A DNA stretch of 13,017 nucleotides, taken from Ruminococcus sp. UBA1780. Lineage in GTDB: Bacteria; Bacillota; Clostridia; Oscillospirales; Ruminococcaceae. Made by a program: the position numbers and the translations under genes. Positions within the stretch are counted from its first letter, which is position 1. The number at the start of each line of letters is the position of its first letter. The notes below the pieces were generated by a model that had not been told where the DNA came from, searched no databases, and worked only from the letters and a program-made list of their open reading frames with translations. Below, one piece after another: positions 12,991 to 13,017 of this stretch. The stretch lies in assembly GCA_002315235.1 (NCBI GenBank), contig DCGK01000060.1, positions 1 to 13,017 of the forward strand, written 5' to 3'.

Positions 12991-13017
12991 TTAATAGTCG
13001 CTTGTGGGAAACACAAA

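Noticed and set aside
12997..13017. Start of a tRNA or rRNA gene at the window's end
   Set aside because: Only about 20 nt of transcript are visible and they do not match a tRNA acceptor/D-arm start.

Overview
The window looks like a chromosomal segment from a fibre-degrading Clostridia bacterium, most likely Ruminococcus or a close relative (Oscillospiraceae). The reasons are a secreted GH26 mannanase ending in a type I dockerin (a cellulosome attachment module), moderate-to-low GC, strong AGGAGG-type ribosome binding sites, and a DUF1385–prmC gene pair typical of Firmicutes. The species call is inference.

Layout. 1-246 is the 3' end of methionyl-tRNA synthetase, followed by a small membrane protein (283-810) and a strong hairpin terminator. 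On the minus strand, 896-4105 encodes a 1069-residue mannanase with two CBM35-like/GH26 units, a Pro/Ser/Thr linker and a dockerin. Next, also on the minus strand, is an orphan HicB-like antitoxin (4339-4758) with a perfect consensus promoter and no visible hicA.

From about 4931 to 10373 a plus-strand operon runs: FG-GAP-like lipoprotein, OmpR-type response regulator, histidine kinase, DUF1385 membrane protein, prmC, terminator. Gaps are 12-13 nt or short overlaps, so the genes are probably co-transcribed. The lipoprotein is best read from an ATA codon at 5005, which adds a lipoprotein signal peptide. The lipoprotein may feed a signal to the kinase/regulator pair. The link to DUF1385 and PrmC (release-factor methylation) is positional.

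From 10383 the character changes. A minus-strand MerR-like HTH/coiled-coil protein resembling plasmid DUF536 proteins is followed by about 590 bp of noncoding DNA. This holds an iteron-like cluster of GTTTA/GTTGCA motifs and a pair of 19-bp direct repeats set 21 bp apart, directly against the promoter of a small 83-residue protein (11573-11824). The last ~1.1 kb has no convincing gene. It contains a ~592-bp element (12309-12900) closed by long, near-perfect inverted repeats bounded by TTAA, with an internal 15-bp hairpin whose loop can form an 11-bp pseudoknot downstream. This is either a non-autonomous mobile element or a large structured RNA, and it is the best candidate for something undescribed. 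The window ends with a perfect sigma-A promoter (12962-12990) firing out to the right.
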